Shown: piece after piece, positions 62,178-64,000 of the stretch
Layout: every line of letters begins with the position of its first letter
How positions within the stretch are numbered: position 1 is the first letter of the stretch
DNA from: Cinclus cinclus
Lineage: Eukaryota > Chordata > Aves > Passeriformes > Cinclidae
Reading direction: 5' to 3'
DNA length: 64,000 bases
Assembly (NCBI RefSeq): GCF_963662255.1
Contig: NC_085052.1
Coordinates: 37,148,654-37,212,653 of the forward strand
Notes under the pieces: model-generated
What the model was told of the DNA's origin: nothing
Seen by the model: only the letters and a program-made list of their open reading frames with translations
The model's database searches: none
Made by a program: the position numbers and the translations under genes

Positions 62178-63598
62178 TCCCATGCCCTTTTAGGCCACTT
62201 GATGTCACAATGAATCATTTGATTCTTGGCCTCCATGGTGACATAATAGTTCCTTGTATCTATGGGGCCCCATGCTGTCACAATTCATTCCTGGCCCTTT
62301 TTATACCCCCTGGTGTCAAAAGGGATCCTGGGATTATTAGCCTGCATTGGGTCACAATGGATCCTTGCTTCTCTTAACCCCTGTGGTGTCACAATGCATC
62401 CCACGCCCTTTTAGGCCACTTGGTGTTACAATGAATCATTTGATTGTTGGCCTCCACGGTGGCATAATAAATCCTTGCTTCTATTGGTCCCCGTGCTGTA
62501 ACAATCCATCCCTGGCACTTTTTATACCCCCTGGTGCCTCAAGGGATCATTAGATTGTTAGCCTGCATTGGGTCACAATGGTTCCTTGCTTCTCTTAACC
62601 TCTGTGGTGTCACAATGCATTCCAAGCCCTTTTAGGCCACTTGGTCTTACAATGAACCATTTGATTCTTGGCCTTCATGGTGTCATAATGGTTCCTTGCT
62701 TCTATAGGTCCCCATGCTGTCACAGTTCATCCGTGGTCCTTTTGCGCCCCCTGGTGTCACAAGGGATCTTTAGATTGTTAGCCTCCATTGGGTCACAATG
62801 GATCCTTGCTTCTCTTAACCCCTGTGGTGTCACAATGCATCCCATGCCCTTTTAGGCCACTTGGGGTTACAATGAATCATTTGAGTCTTGGCCTCCATGG
62901 TGTCATAATGTTTCCAAATTTTCTTGGGCCCCATGCTTTCACAATTCATCCCTGGCCCTATTACAACACCTTGTGTGACAAGGGATCATTAGATTGTTAG
63001 CCTCCCTTGGGTCACAATGGTTCCTTGCTTATCTTAACCCCTGTGGTGTCACAATGCATCCCATGCCCTTTTAGGCCACTTGATGTCACAATGAATCATT
63101 TGATTCTTGGCCTCCATGGCGTCATAATAGTTCCTTGTTTCTATTGGGCCCCATGCTGTCACACTTCATTCCTGGCCCTTTTACGCCCCCTGGTGTCAAA
63201 ATGGATCCTGGGATTATTAGCCTGCATTGGGTCACAATGGATCCTTGCTTCTCTTTACCCCTGTGCTGTCACAATGCATTCCAAGCCCTTTTAGGCCACT
63301 TGATGTCACAATGAATCATTTGATTCTTGGCCTCCATGGTGGCATAATAGATCCTTGCTTCTATTGGTCCCCGTGCTGTAACAATCCATCCCTGGCCCTT
63401 TGTATACCCCCTGGTGTCACAAGAGATCATTAGATTGTCAGCCTGCATTGGGTCACAATGGTTCCTTGCTTCTCTTAACCTCTGTGGTGTCACAATGCAT
63501 TCCAAGCCCTTTTAGGCCACTTGGTCTTACAATGAACCATTTGATTCTTGGCCTTCATGGTGTCATAATGGTTCCTTGCTTCTATAGGTCCCCATGCC
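62178..63598 (+). repeat. Region III segment pair (7,048-bp offset), right copy
   Basis: Partner of 55,130-56,550. It ends within a class III half where GCCGTCACAGTTC replaces GCTGTCAGAGTTC. From there the sequence follows the 60,060 segment, so two different source segments are joined near 63,596. Confidence 0.83.
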
Positions 63599-64000
63599 GT
63601 CACAGTTCATCCGTGGTCCTTTTGCGCCCCCTGGTGTCAAAAGGGATTCTTAGATTGTTAGCCTGCATTGGGTCACAATGGTTCCTTGCTTCTCTTAAAC
63701 CCTGTGGTGTCACAATGCATCCCATGCCCTTTTAGGCCACTTGATGTCACAATGAATCATTTGATTCGTGGCCTCCATGGTGGCGTAATTGCACCAGGAT
63801 TTAATTGGGCCCCAAGCTTTCACAATTCATCCCTGGCCCTTTTGGGGCCCCTGGTGTCACAAGGGATCATTAGATTGTTAGCCTCCATTGGGTCACAATG
63901 GATCCTTGCTTCTCTTAACCCCTGTGGTGTCACAATGCATCCCATGACTTTCAGGCCACTTGGTGTTACAATGAATCATTTGAGTCTTGGCGTCTATGGT
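63585..64000 (+). repeat. Region III segment pair (3,525-bp offset), right copy, cut by window end
   Basis: Partner of 60,060-60,475, still matching at the last base (CTTGGCGTCTATGGT). The duplication therefore continues beyond the window. One difference is GATTCGTGGCCTCC near 63,763 versus GATTCTTGGCCTCC. Confidence 0.83.

Larger units (their letters stand above)
1..64000 (+). repeat. 220-bp satellite DNA array (entire window)
   Basis: The entire window is a head-to-tail tandem array whose unit begins GCCTGCATTGGGTCACAATG. Unit starts fall every 220 or 221 bp from position 1 to 63,661: 289 complete units plus a net surplus of 80 bp, made of one 36-bp excess, one 3-bp excess and scattered single-base indels. 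All units face the same way. No stretch above a few bases lies outside the repeat, so no gene, tRNA, rRNA, transposon or microsatellite is annotated. CpG is scarce, and variable sites are often CG/TG or CG/CA pairs, as expected for methylated DNA. The pattern fits eukaryotic (probably vertebrate) centromeric or pericentromeric satellite. The location is inferred and the family is not recognised. Confidence 0.98.
50195..64000 (+). repeat. Region III: diverged satellite block
   Basis: About 62 units with more private substitutions and small indels than region II. Regional variants include TAATAGTTCCTTG with CATTCCTGG (class IV), TTTCCAAATTTTCTTGGG (class V), TTTTGGGCCCCCTGG endings of class II, and CTTTTTGTACCCCC of class I. 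It contains its own duplications with offsets of 661, 7,048 and 3,525 bp. The array continues unbroken to the last base. Confidence 0.72.

Noticed and set aside
1..64000. Tandem protein-repeat gene (for example a giant surface protein or mucin-like repeat)
   Set aside because: A coding tandem repeat needs a unit divisible by 3 or a continuous frame. Here every frame is closed within at most 141 codons.
1..64000. SOX-type cores (ACAATG / AACAAT) and GGGTCA nuclear-receptor half-sites repeated in every unit
   Set aside because: These motifs are short and expected by chance; repetition of the unit multiplies them without adding evidence. They are not reported as regulatory sites.
1..64000. Bacterial or phage origin
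   Set aside because: No coding density, ribosome-binding sites, operons or terminators. A 64-kb pure tandem array with CpG depletion is typical of eukaryotic heterochromatin.
1..64000. Telomeric or subtelomeric repeat (CCCTTTTAGG resembling CCCTAA)
   Set aside because: CCCTTTTAGG occurs once per half-unit and is not a short tandem TTAGGG-type repeat.

Overview
The whole 64-kb window is one uninterrupted, head-to-tail tandem repeat: a eukaryotic satellite DNA array with a 220-221 bp unit, about 290 units long, all in the same orientation. I found no protein-coding gene, RNA gene, transposable element, CRISPR array, microsatellite or unique-sequence segment. The many ~95-codon open frames are by-products of the repeat: they begin at a TTG, recur once per unit, shift frame from unit to unit because 220 is not a multiple of 3, and end at the same TTTTAG of the next unit. 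Strong CpG scarcity with TpG/CpA-rich variants suggests a methylated, probably vertebrate, genome. I do not recognise the satellite family, so the species is left open. The size and purity fit centromeric or pericentromeric heterochromatin, but nothing here proves that location.

Architecture. (1) The smallest layer is a degenerate ~36.7-bp sub-repeat starting GTCACAATG; three copies (37+37+36) make 110 bp. (2) Two diverged 110-bp halves, A (starting GCCTGCATTGGG) and B (starting GCCTCCATGG), alternate strictly to give the 220-bp dimer. (3) Half B exists in at least five recognisable sequence classes, and their order acts as a barcode. (4) Barcodes reveal higher-order repeats of 3 units (661 bp), 4 units (881 bp), 5 units (1,101 bp) and 8 units (1,762 bp). 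(5) On top of these lie segmental copies of 35-41 units (7.7-9.0 kb).

Layout. Region I (1-16,954) is a mixed-variant array with local 3-, 4- and 5-unit duplications and long-range segment pairs at 7.5-9.9 kb spacing. Region II (16,955-50,194) introduces a new B class (TATTTCCATG type). It contains three near-identical large copies, a (20,041-27,966), b (27,967-35,670) and c (35,671-44,695), which differ from one another by whole-unit gains or losses of 6 and 4 units. They are followed by a tandem expansion of the 8-unit repeat to about 47,950. This looks like the most recently homogenised core. Region III (50,195-64,000) is more diverged, includes a degenerate patch at about 51.6-54.7 kb, and carries its own 7,048-bp-offset and 3,525-bp-offset duplications.

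Recombination traces are unusually readable. They include a 74-bp gene-conversion-like tract at 33,542-33,615 (copied to 42,567-42,640), an extra 35-bp sub-repeat at 54,423-54,457, a 223-bp chimeric unit at 61,463-61,685, and crossover junctions narrowed to 12-95 bp. Possible functional sequence signals are weak: ten TGACGTCA (CRE-type) palindromes in a subset of units, and three short dyad symmetries at fixed positions in each unit. I saw no CENP-B box.
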